Assembly (NCBI RefSeq): GCF_934754915.1
Contig: NZ_CAKVKB010000010.1
Location: 1-54,248, forward strand
Direction of reading: 5' to 3'
Source: an uncultured Clostridium sp.
GTDB taxonomy: Bacteria; Bacillota; Clostridia; Clostridiales; Clostridiaceae
Length of the DNA: 54,248 bases
The notes below the pieces were generated by a model, which was given only the letters and a program-made list of their open reading frames with translations, had not been told where the DNA came from and made no database searches. How positions within the stretch are numbered: the first letter of the stretch is position 1; the number at the start of each line of letters is the position of its first letter. This document shows, piece after piece, positions 18,646-25,990 of the stretch. Made by a program: the position numbers and the translations under genes.

Positions 18646-18717
18646 AATTGTACGTATTTCTTTTGTATTTTATCATATTTCTACGAAAATGTGTAGACTT
18701 TTTTATTAATTGTACGT
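18646..18717. promoter_or_regulatory. Pair of direct AATTGTACGT repeats upstream of the permease
   Basis: Identical decamers at 18646-18655 and 18708-18717, 62 bp apart, close to six helical turns. A TATGATAAAAT stretch on the minus strand between them could be a -10 region. The arrangement suggests an operator pair for the purine permease-hydroxylase genes, but no regulator is identifiable. The rest of the 18602-18940 intergenic region holds only the candidate selD promoter. Confidence 0.4.
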
Positions 18718-18823
18718 TTTTTAAATTTTTTTATTCTTATACTTCATGTAAAATTCAATATTCATTTGTTTTATATACATTTTCAAATTATTTTCACGAA
18801 TTTTAATATTTTTTGTATATTAA

Positions 18824-18851
18824 TTGATTCCTATACTATACATGATATAAT
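18824..18851 (+). promoter_or_regulatory. Candidate sigma-A promoter of selD
   Basis: TTGATT, 16 nt, TATAAT, about 100 nt before the selD ATG. The -10 box is perfect and the -35 box is partial. AT-rich DNA makes chance matches common. Confidence 0.35.
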
Positions 18852-18952
18852 AAAAAATGGGGTTTAGAATACTATTATTAAATTATGAACTTAAAATATG
18901 TTATAAACCAAATTAAAAAATATATATTTCAATTAAGGATGTGAATAAATAC

Positions 18953-19990
18953 ATGAAAGAAAAAATAAAATTGACCTCTCTTGCAAAAACATCAGGATGT
19001 GCTGCTAAAATTGGTGCTGCAACCTTAGAGAAAGCTTTAGAAACCCTTCCAAAATTTCAAAATTCCAATCTTTTAGTAGGATTTGATACAAATGACGATG
19101 CATGTGTTTATAAAATAAATGAATCAACTGCAATAATTCAAACAGTAGATTTTTTCCCTCCAATGGTAGATGACCCTTATACATTTGGTCAAGTTGCAGC
19201 CGCTAATGCTTTAAGTGATATTTATGCAATGGGAGGAAATCCTGCCACTGCTATGAATCTTCTCTGTTTTCCATCCTGTCTTGACCCAGCAATAATGCAT
19301 GAAATCCTTGCAGGAGGATACAATAAGGTTTTAGAAGCTGGAGCAGTAATTGCAGGAGGACATACGATTGCTGATCCTATTCCCAAATATGGATTGTCAG
19401 TAAGTGGTTTTGCACATCCAAATGAAATTCTCACAAACAGTAATTCACAAGATGGTGATCTTATTGTTATTACCAAACCTATCGGCATAGGAATAATGAA
19501 TACTGCATCAAAGGCAGAACTTCTTACAGATGCTAAAATAAAAGAAGTTTCAGACATAATGACAACCTTAAACAAACTTGCAAAAGAAAACACATTGGGA
19601 CTAAAAGTAAATTCATGTACTGATGTGACTGGATTCAGTTTAATTGGACATAGTTTTGAAATGGCAAAAGGAAGCAATAAAACTATTGAAATATTTTCAG
19701 ATAATGTTCCTATTATAAAAGATGCATTAAATTATGCTTCTATGGGAATAATTCCAGAGGGGATGTATAATAATCTTGAATATCTTAAAAAGAATTTTAA
19801 AACTGCTGAAAATGTACAACAAGAAACAATAGATGTTCTTCTTGATCCTCAAACTTCTGGAGGCCTTCTTTTATCAATGCCTGAAAAAGATGCTTTGGAA
19901 TATGTATCAAGAATGGAAGAATTCACTCCATACTGCAAAATTATAGGACAGACTAAAGAGTTTACTGAAAAACATATAATTATAAAATAG
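18953..19990 (+). CDS. selD: Selenide, water dikinase (selenophosphate synthase)
   Basis: Makes selenophosphate from selenide and ATP. The 345-aa protein has the N-terminal SLAKTSGCAAKIG glycine-rich loop with Cys at the position that is Sec or Cys in this family (codon TGT). It also has DDACVYKI, DFFPPMVDDPYTFGQVAAANALSDIYAMGG and the substrate loop AGGHTIADPIPKYGL. I prefer ATG 18953; an in-frame GTG at 18941 lies too close to AAGGA. It is divergent from the permease and convergent with yedF. No Sec-insertion genes are nearby, so the product probably feeds the labile selenium cofactor of the hydroxylase. Confidence 0.96.
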   Translation: MKEKIKLTSLAKTSGCAAKIGAATLEKALETLPKFQNSNLLVGFDTNDDACVYKINESTAIIQTVDFFPPMVDDPYTFGQVAAANALSDIYAMGGNPATAMNLLCFPSCLDPAIMHEILAGGYNKVLEAGAVIAGGHTIADPIPKYGLSVSGFAHPNEILTNSNSQDGDLIVITKPIGIGIMNTASKAELLTDAKIKEVSDIMTTLNKLAKENTLGLKVNSCTDVTGFSLIGHSFEMAKGSNKTIEIFSDNVPIIKDALNYASMGIIPEGMYNNLEYLKKNFKTAENVQQETIDVLLDPQTSGGLLLSMPEKDALEYVSRMEEFTPYCKIIGQTKEFTEKHIIIK

Positions 19991-19991
19991 C

Positions 19992-20038
19992 AAATAATGG
20001 GACTATGCCTAAAAAATAATGCATCAGCCCCATTATTT
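19992..20038. terminator. Bidirectional terminator between selD and yedF
   Basis: AAATAATGGG / CCCATTATTT outer stem with further pairing inside, starting one base after the selD stop and ending 51 nt from the yedF stop. A/T-rich ends suit both directions. Confidence 0.7.
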
Positions 20039-20089
20039 GAATTAAATCTCCAATAATAATTTATATATAACATAAATAATCATTCTTAA

Positions 20090-20686
20090 TTATAAAGTTA
20101 TCACCTTATCTACTTCTTTCATGGCATTGGATATATCATACATATTACTCACTTTTCCTGCTTTAAGTTTGTCTTCAAGATTATAGAAATTTAAACATGT
20201 TCCGCAGACCATTATTTCTGTACCCTTTTCTTCAATATCTTTCAAATGTTCTGCTGCCTGTTCATTTAATGTAGGAACTTTTACTCCTCCATTCATAAAC
20301 AATATATATTTAGGAAGATTATCACTTTCACTCAATGTATAGAAAAACATCTTCATTAAATTTTTTCCAAGTTCATTGTCTCCCTCTCCTATTATTTCTT
20401 TTCCAATAAACACAGCCCAATTTCCTAATAAAGATTTATTATTTAATTTCGATAATATTTCATTGCATTCTTCACATTCTTTAGTAAATACTACTGAAAA
20501 TTTATTTTCTTCCTCTTTTACAGTACTATAAAATCCTTGATTTTTAGCTAGTTTCTTAAGATTTTCAACTGCTATTTTATTATCTACTTCAACAATGAAA
20601 GAGTCTCCTCCATTATCAATTTCTTTTTTTGCCATTATAACTGGTATCGGACAATTTTTCCCTTTTGCATCAATTATTTTGTTCAT
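20090..20686 (-). CDS. yedF: Selenium metabolism protein YedF
   Basis: 198-aa protein combining an N-terminal TusA-like domain (IIDAKGKNCPIPVIMAKKEI, with the CPxP cysteine) and a C-terminal DsrE-like half (YILFMNGGVKVPTLNEQAAEHLKDIEEKGTEIMVCGTCLNFYNL). This two-part YedF is characteristic of organisms with selenium-dependent molybdenum hydroxylases and may carry or deliver selenium as a persulfide-like intermediate. The start is MNKIIDAKG at 20686 after AAGGAG; a longer reading adds ten residues without a ribosome site. Confidence 0.93.
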   Translation of the reverse strand: MNKIIDAKGKNCPIPVIMAKKEIDNGGDSFIVEVDNKIAVENLKKLAKNQGFYSTVKEEENKFSVVFTKECEECNEILSKLNNKSLLGNWAVFIGKEIIGEGDNELGKNLMKMFFYTLSESDNLPKYILFMNGGVKVPTLNEQAAEHLKDIEEKGTEIMVCGTCLNFYNLEDKLKAGKVSNMYDISNAMKEVDKVITL

Positions 20687-20819
20687 TTTTTCTCCTTTTC
20701 TGTTCTTCAAATACATATTTTCTAATTAATAATACAATTTCTAATAATTAAAAATAACGTAACAAATTTTTTATTATCTATTTTCAAACTTAATAACATG
20801 GATTTTAAACGCCACATGC

Positions 20820-21830
20820 TTATTGAACTTTTATATATTCAAAAAATACTCTTACAGTTCCTCCACATATCATGCCAAGTGTAGAAGCTTTTGAATTAGA
20901 TAAATTGTAAGATTCAACATGAGATTTTTTTAGTTTTATAAGTTCCTTTGCTTTTTCATAAACTGCATTTTCAACACTTCCACCACCAACAGTTCCAATA
21001 AAGGACCCATCTTTTAATACAAGCATTTTAGCTCCAATTCCTCTTGGTGAAGATCCTTTCTTTTCAATTATAGTAGCAAGTACCATATCTTCTTTTTCAG
21101 AACTTATTTTATTAAGAATTTTGTCTTCAATATTGCACCATAATTTTTCATTTTTTACTTTTATTATTTCTGCAAATATGCTTACAGATATTTCTTCAGG
21201 TGTCTGTGCACCTATTTTCAATCCTATAGGACTATATACAGTATCCAGTTCTTCCTGAGTATAGCCTTCCTCTTTTAACGAATTAAAAGTAATTGCAACC
21301 TTGCCCCTGCTGCCTATCATTCCTAAATATTTATGATTTGTTCTTAAAACTTTTTTCAAGCATTTTTTATCATCTTTATGTCCTCTTGTAACAATTACAA
21401 TATATGTATTACCATTTACATTTTCTTTATTAAGAGCTTCTTCAAAATCTTCACATATAACTCTGTCCACATGAGAAAATCTTTCCATATTAGCAAACTC
21501 TTTTCTGTTATCTATAACTACAACTTCAAATTCAAGCATTTTACCCATTATGCTTAGAGGAAGTGCAATATGACCTCCTCCACATATTATAAGTTTAGGT
21601 TTTCCTGCTATATTTTCAAAAAATACTTCTTCATTCCCAATTTTATATAGAGATGTTCCACTATTTAAATCAATTTCATTAATGATAGTTTTTAAAAATT
21701 CATCCGTGCTGCCTTTATTAATAACTATTCTTTTTCCAAAATTCTCATTATTACTAACAACAGTGAGTACCTTTGCTTCTCCATTTTCATTTATTTCTTC
21801 TATCAAATTTTCATATAATTTATTCCCCAT
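20820..21830 (-). CDS. XdhC/CoxI-like molybdenum hydroxylase accessory protein, domains in swapped order
   Basis: 336-aa protein. The Rossmann domain comes first (KPKLIICGGGHIALPLSIMGKMLEFEVVVIDNR, about 58-90, then GMIGSRGKV). The XdhC/CoxI domain comes last (ATIIEKKGSSPRGIGAKML and IGTVGGGSVENAVYEKA). In standard XdhC the order is the reverse. XdhC proteins bind the molybdenum cofactor and help insert its sulfido (here perhaps selenido) ligand. Start at 21830 by the GGAGAG site; the upstream ATG lacks one. It lies between yedF (133 nt) and yqeB (43 nt). Confidence 0.88.
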   Translation of the reverse strand: MGNKLYENLIEEINENGEAKVLTVVSNNENFGKRIVINKGSTDEFLKTIINEIDLNSGTSLYKIGNEEVFFENIAGKPKLIICGGGHIALPLSIMGKMLEFEVVVIDNRKEFANMERFSHVDRVICEDFEEALNKENVNGNTYIVIVTRGHKDDKKCLKKVLRTNHKYLGMIGSRGKVAITFNSLKEEGYTQEELDTVYSPIGLKIGAQTPEEISVSIFAEIIKVKNEKLWCNIEDKILNKISSEKEDMVLATIIEKKGSSPRGIGAKMLVLKDGSFIGTVGGGSVENAVYEKAKELIKLKKSHVESYNLSNSKASTLGMICGGTVRVFFEYIKVQ

Positions 21831-21873
21831 TTTAAGCTCTCCATCCATATGTCTTATTAATTTTGCTTATATG

Positions 21874-22698
21874 TTACAACTCTCGTTTATTAGCCAAAGT
21901 TAATATAGCTTCCAGAACTCCGCCTGCTATTGAACGTGCTTTATCTGATATGGTAAAACAATGTTTTTTCTCGCATCTAGGATCAATGTCACCACTTTTC
22001 ATCCCTTTATAAACTTTAACTCCTTCTTGAAGCATTCCTCTTACAATTCCTGATATTTCTGCATAGATATATTTTTTTCTATATTCATCTGCTTTTTCAG
22101 AGTTTGTTTTCACATATGCTATTGTCTGTCCTTTTTCAACATAGTCTCCTATATTAACCATAGGTATAATAATTCCGTCTTCACATGACCTTATTATTCT
22201 TTCAACAGTATATCCTCCAATATTTCCTGGAATTCCTGTATCAGGTATAGCACTTCCATGATAAATAGTTCTGCCCAAATAATGTCCTCTTTGACTTTCA
22301 ATAACACAATGACAGTCAGCACCTGCTTTAAATCCTGGACCTACAGCAATTACTACAGGAGCATCATTTATAAATGTTTTAGCACAGTTTACTTTACTTA
22401 TAATTGCATCTACAACAATATCTGGCTTTATTTTTTTAACAGCTTTGCACTCTGGATCAATAATTACAGGTATATTACCATCATTTAGGACTTCATTTAT
22501 TTCATTAAAATTATGAACTAATACCGCTTTTACACCTTCCACTTCAGTTTTTCCATCAAATACTGCTTGAGAAAAGGCTACTGTTCTTCTCACTGTAGTC
22601 GGCATCTCTATTTCAGTCATGACAATTGAAAATCCACATACTTTTAATCTGTGCGCTATACCTGTTGCCAGATCTCCAGCTCCTTTTATTAATATCAT
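21874..22698 (-). CDS. yqeB: Selenium-dependent molybdenum hydroxylase system protein YqeB (EF2563 family)
   Basis: 274-aa protein whose N-terminus MILIKGAGDLATGIAHRLKVCGFSIVMTEIEMPTTVRRTVAFSQA is the clear mark of the EF2563/YqeB family, found only with selenium-dependent hydroxylases. It has a Rossmann-like start, then a beta-rich region (GIIIPMVNIGDYVEKGQTIAYV) that looks like a biotinyl/lipoyl-type hammerhead. Its biochemical role is not established; it is thought to help mature the selenium cofactor. The start at 22698 follows AAAGGAAG; the earlier ATG overlaps the yqeC stop and has no usable spacing. Confidence 0.92.
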   Translation of the reverse strand: MILIKGAGDLATGIAHRLKVCGFSIVMTEIEMPTTVRRTVAFSQAVFDGKTEVEGVKAVLVHNFNEINEVLNDGNIPVIIDPECKAVKKIKPDIVVDAIISKVNCAKTFINDAPVVIAVGPGFKAGADCHCVIESQRGHYLGRTIYHGSAIPDTGIPGNIGGYTVERIIRSCEDGIIIPMVNIGDYVEKGQTIAYVKTNSEKADEYRKKYIYAEISGIVRGMLQEGVKVYKGMKSGDIDPRCEKKHCFTISDKARSIAGGVLEAILTLANKREL

Positions 22699-22718
22699 TA
22701 TTTCTTTCTTCCTTTCGT

Positions 22719-23429
22719 TCATTCCTTAAAACTCGTAATAAGATTGTTAATTTTTTTTTCTTCTAATAAAGCTCCAATGATTTCTCCTCTTTTAAGAAAC
22801 TCATCTGTATCACACTTGTTTATAACTGCAACATAAGTGACTTTGCCCTTTCCTTCAGATACTCTCTTTTCATCCAATTCTCTTAATCCTTTCATTGTGC
22901 CATTACTATCTGATAGTATCTTTGCAATATCATTTTCTGATATGATATGTTCTTCATCTGTGTTAAAAAAACTACATACAAGTTCTTTTCTATGGCACGC
23001 TTCATTTATGGTTTTTCCTATTGAGTCAATTCCAGAAACTCCAACAATAATATCTGTTCCATCAGCTATAACTGGTTCATAATCTGCTGGCACTTTTAAT
23101 GGAAGCCTTTTTGATCCATCACTTTCTATAAGAACAAAATCACATAAAGCCAAAAGTTCATTATAATTTATATTTTCTAAAGCAGTAAATTTCTTATTAT
23201 TTACAGGTTTTCCTATTACAGTTATAGAGTGTATATCTAAATTTCTTTTAATTTCAGTTAAATCATTAATTGGCAGAAAATATTTTTCACATATAAACAT
23301 ATTTGTAGTTGTAGTTATAATAACTTTCTTTCCAAGTTTTTTTAACTCTTCTGCCAAATTGAAGATTAAAGTAGTCTTTCCTCCAGCTCCAACAAAAGAA
23401 ATTATATATTTTCTTTTTATATCAATCAT
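22719..23429 (-). CDS. yqeC: Selenium-dependent hydroxylase accessory protein YqeC
   Basis: 236-aa P-loop-like protein: IISFVGAGGKTTLIFNLAEELKKLGKKVIITTTTNMF is the YqeC nucleotide-binding region (about 9-45), followed by LIESDGSKRLPLKVPADYEPVI, the second family signature, and VAVINKCDTDE near the end, like a G4 motif. The family is restricted to genomes with selenium-dependent molybdenum hydroxylases; the exact reaction is unknown. It is first gene of yqeC-yqeB-xdhC-like-yedF, with yqeB 20 nt downstream. Ribosome site AAAGG. Confidence 0.92.
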   Translation of the reverse strand: MIDIKRKYIISFVGAGGKTTLIFNLAEELKKLGKKVIITTTTNMFICEKYFLPINDLTEIKRNLDIHSITVIGKPVNNKKFTALENINYNELLALCDFVLIESDGSKRLPLKVPADYEPVIADGTDIIVGVSGIDSIGKTINEACHRKELVCSFFNTDEEHIISENDIAKILSDSNGTMKGLRELDEKRVSEGKGKVTYVAVINKCDTDEFLKRGEIIGALLEEKKINNLITSFKE

Positions 23430-23640
23430 AATACCTTTATATAAATTTTATAATTTCATAAGATGATTATTTTTATAATTAAATATCTTCACTTAAGACA
23501 TTTCTCCAAATTCATGTTTTTTAATCAACTAAATTATATCAAAACAATCCGCATTAATATACAGTTTTCATAAGTATTTGCTAATAATTTTTTATGCACT
23601 GTTTTCTCTCTATATATTAACATAATACACTAACATATAA

Positions 23641-23685
23641 ATTAAGAATATTAACTTAATATACTTTAAAGTTAATATTCTTAAT
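23641..23685 (-). terminator. Terminator of the small wall-binding gene
   Basis: Perfect 17-bp stem ATTAAGAATATTAACTT and its complement, 14 nt beyond the stop at 23700. AT-only core. The rest of 23430-23699 holds nothing else that I can see. Confidence 0.65.
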
Positions 23686-23699
23686 CTACACACTTTATT

Positions 23700-23972
23700 T
23701 TAATTTGTAATGCCATACTCATCAAAAACCATATAATCTAGAATCGTTTCTTCATCATTTTTATTCATTCTATTCATGCATACTCCATTTGAATTTATTC
23801 TATATCCATCAATTACAGTATCATGTACCATTGCTCCATCTTGATCCAAGTAATACCAGGTTCCTTTGAAATTAAGCCATCCGGTTTTCTTTTTCCCTTC
23901 ATTATCAAAATAATACCATGTTCCATTGAATTCTTTCCAGCCTTTTCGTATAGCTCTAATATTTTCTCCCAT
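23700..23972 (-). CDS. Short cell-wall-binding repeat protein without signal peptide
   Basis: 90-aa protein with two choline-binding-type repeats: GWKEFNGTWYYFDNEGKKKTGW and LNFKGTWYYLDQDGAMVHDTV. They are followed by a short acidic tail without similarity to known catalytic domains. There is no signal peptide, so either export is non-classical, or the gene is a remnant of a larger secreted protein, or the repeats bind something inside the cell. The ATG at 23972 has AGAGG 8 nt upstream; a GTG nine bases earlier overlaps that site. Confidence 0.75.
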   Translation of the reverse strand: MGENIRAIRKGWKEFNGTWYYFDNEGKKKTGWLNFKGTWYYLDQDGAMVHDTVIDGYRINSNGVCMNRMNKNDEETILDYMVFDEYGITN

Positions 23973-24116
23973 ATTACTCACCTCTATTTCTATTGTATGA
24001 TATTATTGATTCAAATATATTATTGACCTATATGTTAATTTTTATTCAATCAATCCATAAATATCTTATACAATATAATACAATTATCATGAGATGATTT
24101 TGGTACTGTTAGCAAT

Positions 24117-24581
24117 TCAAATTTCAATATATGAATTATTACAATATTTTATTATTTTCAATAAATCTTCATATTCCAGAGAGATCGTAGCAGTATTTAT
24201 ATTTGGATGAACAAGAACTTTATGACCTCTTAATTCCTTATCCAGAATTACTACAACTTTAGAATTATCATTTAATATACCTAATGGAGTAACACTACCT
24301 CTTTTAAGTTTTAAATGATTATATAATTCTTCCTCAGAACCGAACTTAATTCTGCCACATTGGAGTATATGTGAAAGTTCTTTAAAATCTGCTCTTTTTT
24401 CTTCCTTAAGCATGTATATATAACATCGGTTGTTTCTATCTTTCAAAAATAAATTTTTACACCCAATACCGCAGATAAATTTTTCTACGTTCTCTGCATC
24501 TTTCACTGTATAAACAGCTTCATGCTCTACTTTGTCATAACTTATATTAAGCTTTTCCAAAAGCTCATAAACTTCATTCAT
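24117..24581 (-). CDS. YbaK/ProX-type aminoacyl-tRNA deacylase
   Basis: 154-aa member of the YbaK/ProRS-editing family, which hydrolyses misacylated tRNA such as Ala-tRNA-Pro. Visible marks are EHEAVYTVKDAE near residue 19, the KNLFLKDRNNRCYIYML strand with the conserved lysine, and GSVTPLGILNDNSKVVVILDKEL with the GxxxP loop. Length is typical for the free-standing proteins (ProXp-ala/PrdX type). It lies 44 nt after carD and may be in the same transcript. Which tRNA is edited cannot be told. Confidence 0.88.
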   Translation of the reverse strand: MNEVYELLEKLNISYDKVEHEAVYTVKDAENVEKFICGIGCKNLFLKDRNNRCYIYMLKEEKRADFKELSHILQCGRIKFGSEEELYNHLKLKRGSVTPLGILNDNSKVVVILDKELRGHKVLVHPNINTATISLEYEDLLKIIKYCNNSYIEI

Positions 24582-24625
24582 CTGTTATACACCTTACTTT
24601 ATCTATAATTATATCTGTTAATATG

Positions 24626-25126
24626 TTACATTGATTTCAGCCTTTCTTTTATGTATCCATCAACATTATCTTTTGGAATATTTAATGCAATAGCAAATTC
24701 GCCACATAAATATTCTTTCGCTTTTTTCAAATAATTTGCATCACTTGTAGACATTTTCTTGCCAGCAGATGCACATTTCTTTTTTCTTTCAAGAAGCGTC
24801 TTTATTATTTTTACAAAGCCACTACAGTCATAATGATGAATAATATCTTTAAATTGATTTTCTCTTTCTTTCATGTCATCAATCCAATTGACTTCTACTG
24901 AAGGAATATTTTCTATAATATTTTCTGCTTCTTCTTTTGTTATAACTTTTCTCATGACAATTTTTTCATTATCTACTGGTGCAAATATTCTTCCACTTTC
25001 ATATATAGGTTCAAGAGTATAGTATTCTCTTTCAATATCAGACCTGCTTATTTCAGGTACACCTATATCTGCAACCCTACATACGCCATTTCCTCCATAA
25101 ATAATATAGTCATCAACTTTAAACAT
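24626..25126 (-). CDS. CarD family transcriptional regulator
   Basis: 166-aa protein with an N-terminal CarD/TRCF RNA polymerase-interaction domain (MFKVDDYIIYGGNGVCRVADIG, then DIEREYYTLEPIYESGRIFAPVDNE) and a helical C-terminal DNA-binding part. CarD proteins bind the RNA polymerase beta subunit and modulate open-complex stability at promoters. The start at 25126 has GGAGGATA upstream; the longer reading has no site. It is followed by the YbaK-type gene. Confidence 0.92.
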   Translation of the reverse strand: MFKVDDYIIYGGNGVCRVADIGVPEISRSDIEREYYTLEPIYESGRIFAPVDNEKIVMRKVITKEEAENIIENIPSVEVNWIDDMKERENQFKDIIHHYDCSGFVKIIKTLLERKKKCASAGKKMSTSDANYLKKAKEYLCGEFAIALNIPKDNVDGYIKERLKSM

Positions 25127-25307
25127 ATATTTTATCCTCCATTCTTTTAATTTCAAATAATACTACATAGTACATCTCAGCTGAAAATTTTTCAAAATTA
25201 ATGCAAAATAAAAATCCCTGTTTTTACAAAAACAGAAACTTTTTGAATGCAATAATAAATTTTCTAAAAGTCTATGTAAATTATTTCTTTTTCTTCTATA
25301 ATATATT

Positions 25308-25350
25308 TTAACAGAAAAAAATTTTTTTCGTAAGAACTTTTTTCTGTTAA
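25308..25350 (-). terminator. Terminator of the NTF2-like gene
   Basis: 13-bp stem TTAACAGAAAAAA / TTTTTTCTGTTAA 22 nt beyond the stop, with T/A-rich flanks. A second, shorter hairpin followed by a T run lies at 25218-25235. Confidence 0.65.
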
Positions 25351-25371
25351 CACATTAAAATCAAAATATAT

Positions 25372-25737
25372 TCACTCTCCATAAGGATAATAATGCTCTG
25401 CCTTAGATTGAAATTCCTTTAAATTACATATCTTCATAGAATCATTAAACTTAGCAATTGTAACACCATTAAAGCCCTCGATTTTTCCATCATACTCACA
25501 TTTAAAATACCATTCTGCAATTGTAGTTTTATCACTTGAAATAATCTGATTAATGTCCCATTGCAAAACAGTTCCTCTGTCGTTCCACTCTTTAAACCAC
25601 CTGAATAACTGATTAATTCCACGATATTCAGGTCCATAACATTCACTGTATACTATGTCATCAGAGAAAACTTCTTTTATTCCTTCTTTATTTTTTTCAA
25701 GCCAACATTGAAAATACTTTTTTATAATTTCCTCCAT
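25372..25737 (-). CDS. NTF2/SnoaL-like protein
   Basis: 121-aa protein with the cone-shaped NTF2-like pattern: an N-terminal helix (EEIIKKYFQCWLEKNKEGIKEVF), DDIVYSECYGPEYRGINQLFRWFKEWNDRG, then beta strands (TTIAEWYFKCEYDGKIEGFNGVTIAKF). This matches nuclear-transport-factor-2-like/DUF4440-type proteins of unknown ligand. Ribosome site GGAGGAAA. Upstream on the same strand lie a terminator hairpin and an unidentified structured element, so it may be controlled by attenuation. Confidence 0.8.
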   Translation of the reverse strand: MEEIIKKYFQCWLEKNKEGIKEVFSDDIVYSECYGPEYRGINQLFRWFKEWNDRGTVLQWDINQIISSDKTTIAEWYFKCEYDGKIEGFNGVTIAKFNDSMKICNLKEFQSKAEHYYPYGE

Positions 25738-25816
25738 AATTGCCTTTCCTCCAAAACTTTATATAAAAAAGCATCTCTATATACTTCTGCTATTTTTAAA
25801 AATTATAAAATAAATA

Positions 25817-25846
25817 AAAACTGCATATTGAATTATATGCAGTTTT
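25817..25846 (-). terminator. Leader terminator upstream of the NTF2-like gene
   Basis: AAAACTGCATA / TATGCAGTTTT stem followed on minus by TTTATTTATTTT. It lies between the structured element 25887-25981 and the gene starting at 25737, as an expression platform would; it could instead simply end the oxidase transcript. Confidence 0.7.
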
Positions 25847-25886
25847 AAATAAGAACAGATTTCTTGCTAACATTTCATAATATTCT

Positions 25887-25981
25887 GTTATGACACTTAG
25901 GCGGAAGGTATTAACTGTCACATAACTGCAGGATAGATTTTAAATGTGCACAGTAGTATCTCGAGCTAAATCGCGCATAAC
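25887..25981 (-). ncRNA. Unidentified structured RNA candidate (riboswitch-like leader)
   Basis: Locally less AT-rich than its surroundings and richly self-complementary. The outer helix is GTTATG / CATAAC (25887-25892, 25976-25981) with GCG / CGC next to it across a bulge. The inner 10-bp helix is ACTGTCACAT / ATGTGCACAGT (25914-25923, 25944-25954, one bulged G) around a 20-nt loop, and GGTA / TATC pairs between them. It lies after the oxidase stop and before a terminator and the NTF2-like gene. I compared it mentally with the common riboswitch classes and found no match. Confidence 0.45.
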
Positions 25982-25990
25982 ATAATAATT

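Noticed and set aside
19010..19012. Possible selenocysteine codon in SelD
   Set aside because: The codon at the active-site position reads TGT (Cys), not TGA.
19222..19677. 151-codon minus-strand open frame opposite selD
   Set aside because: It is a mirror of the well-conserved selD frame; the product has no recognisable motif and no ribosome site.
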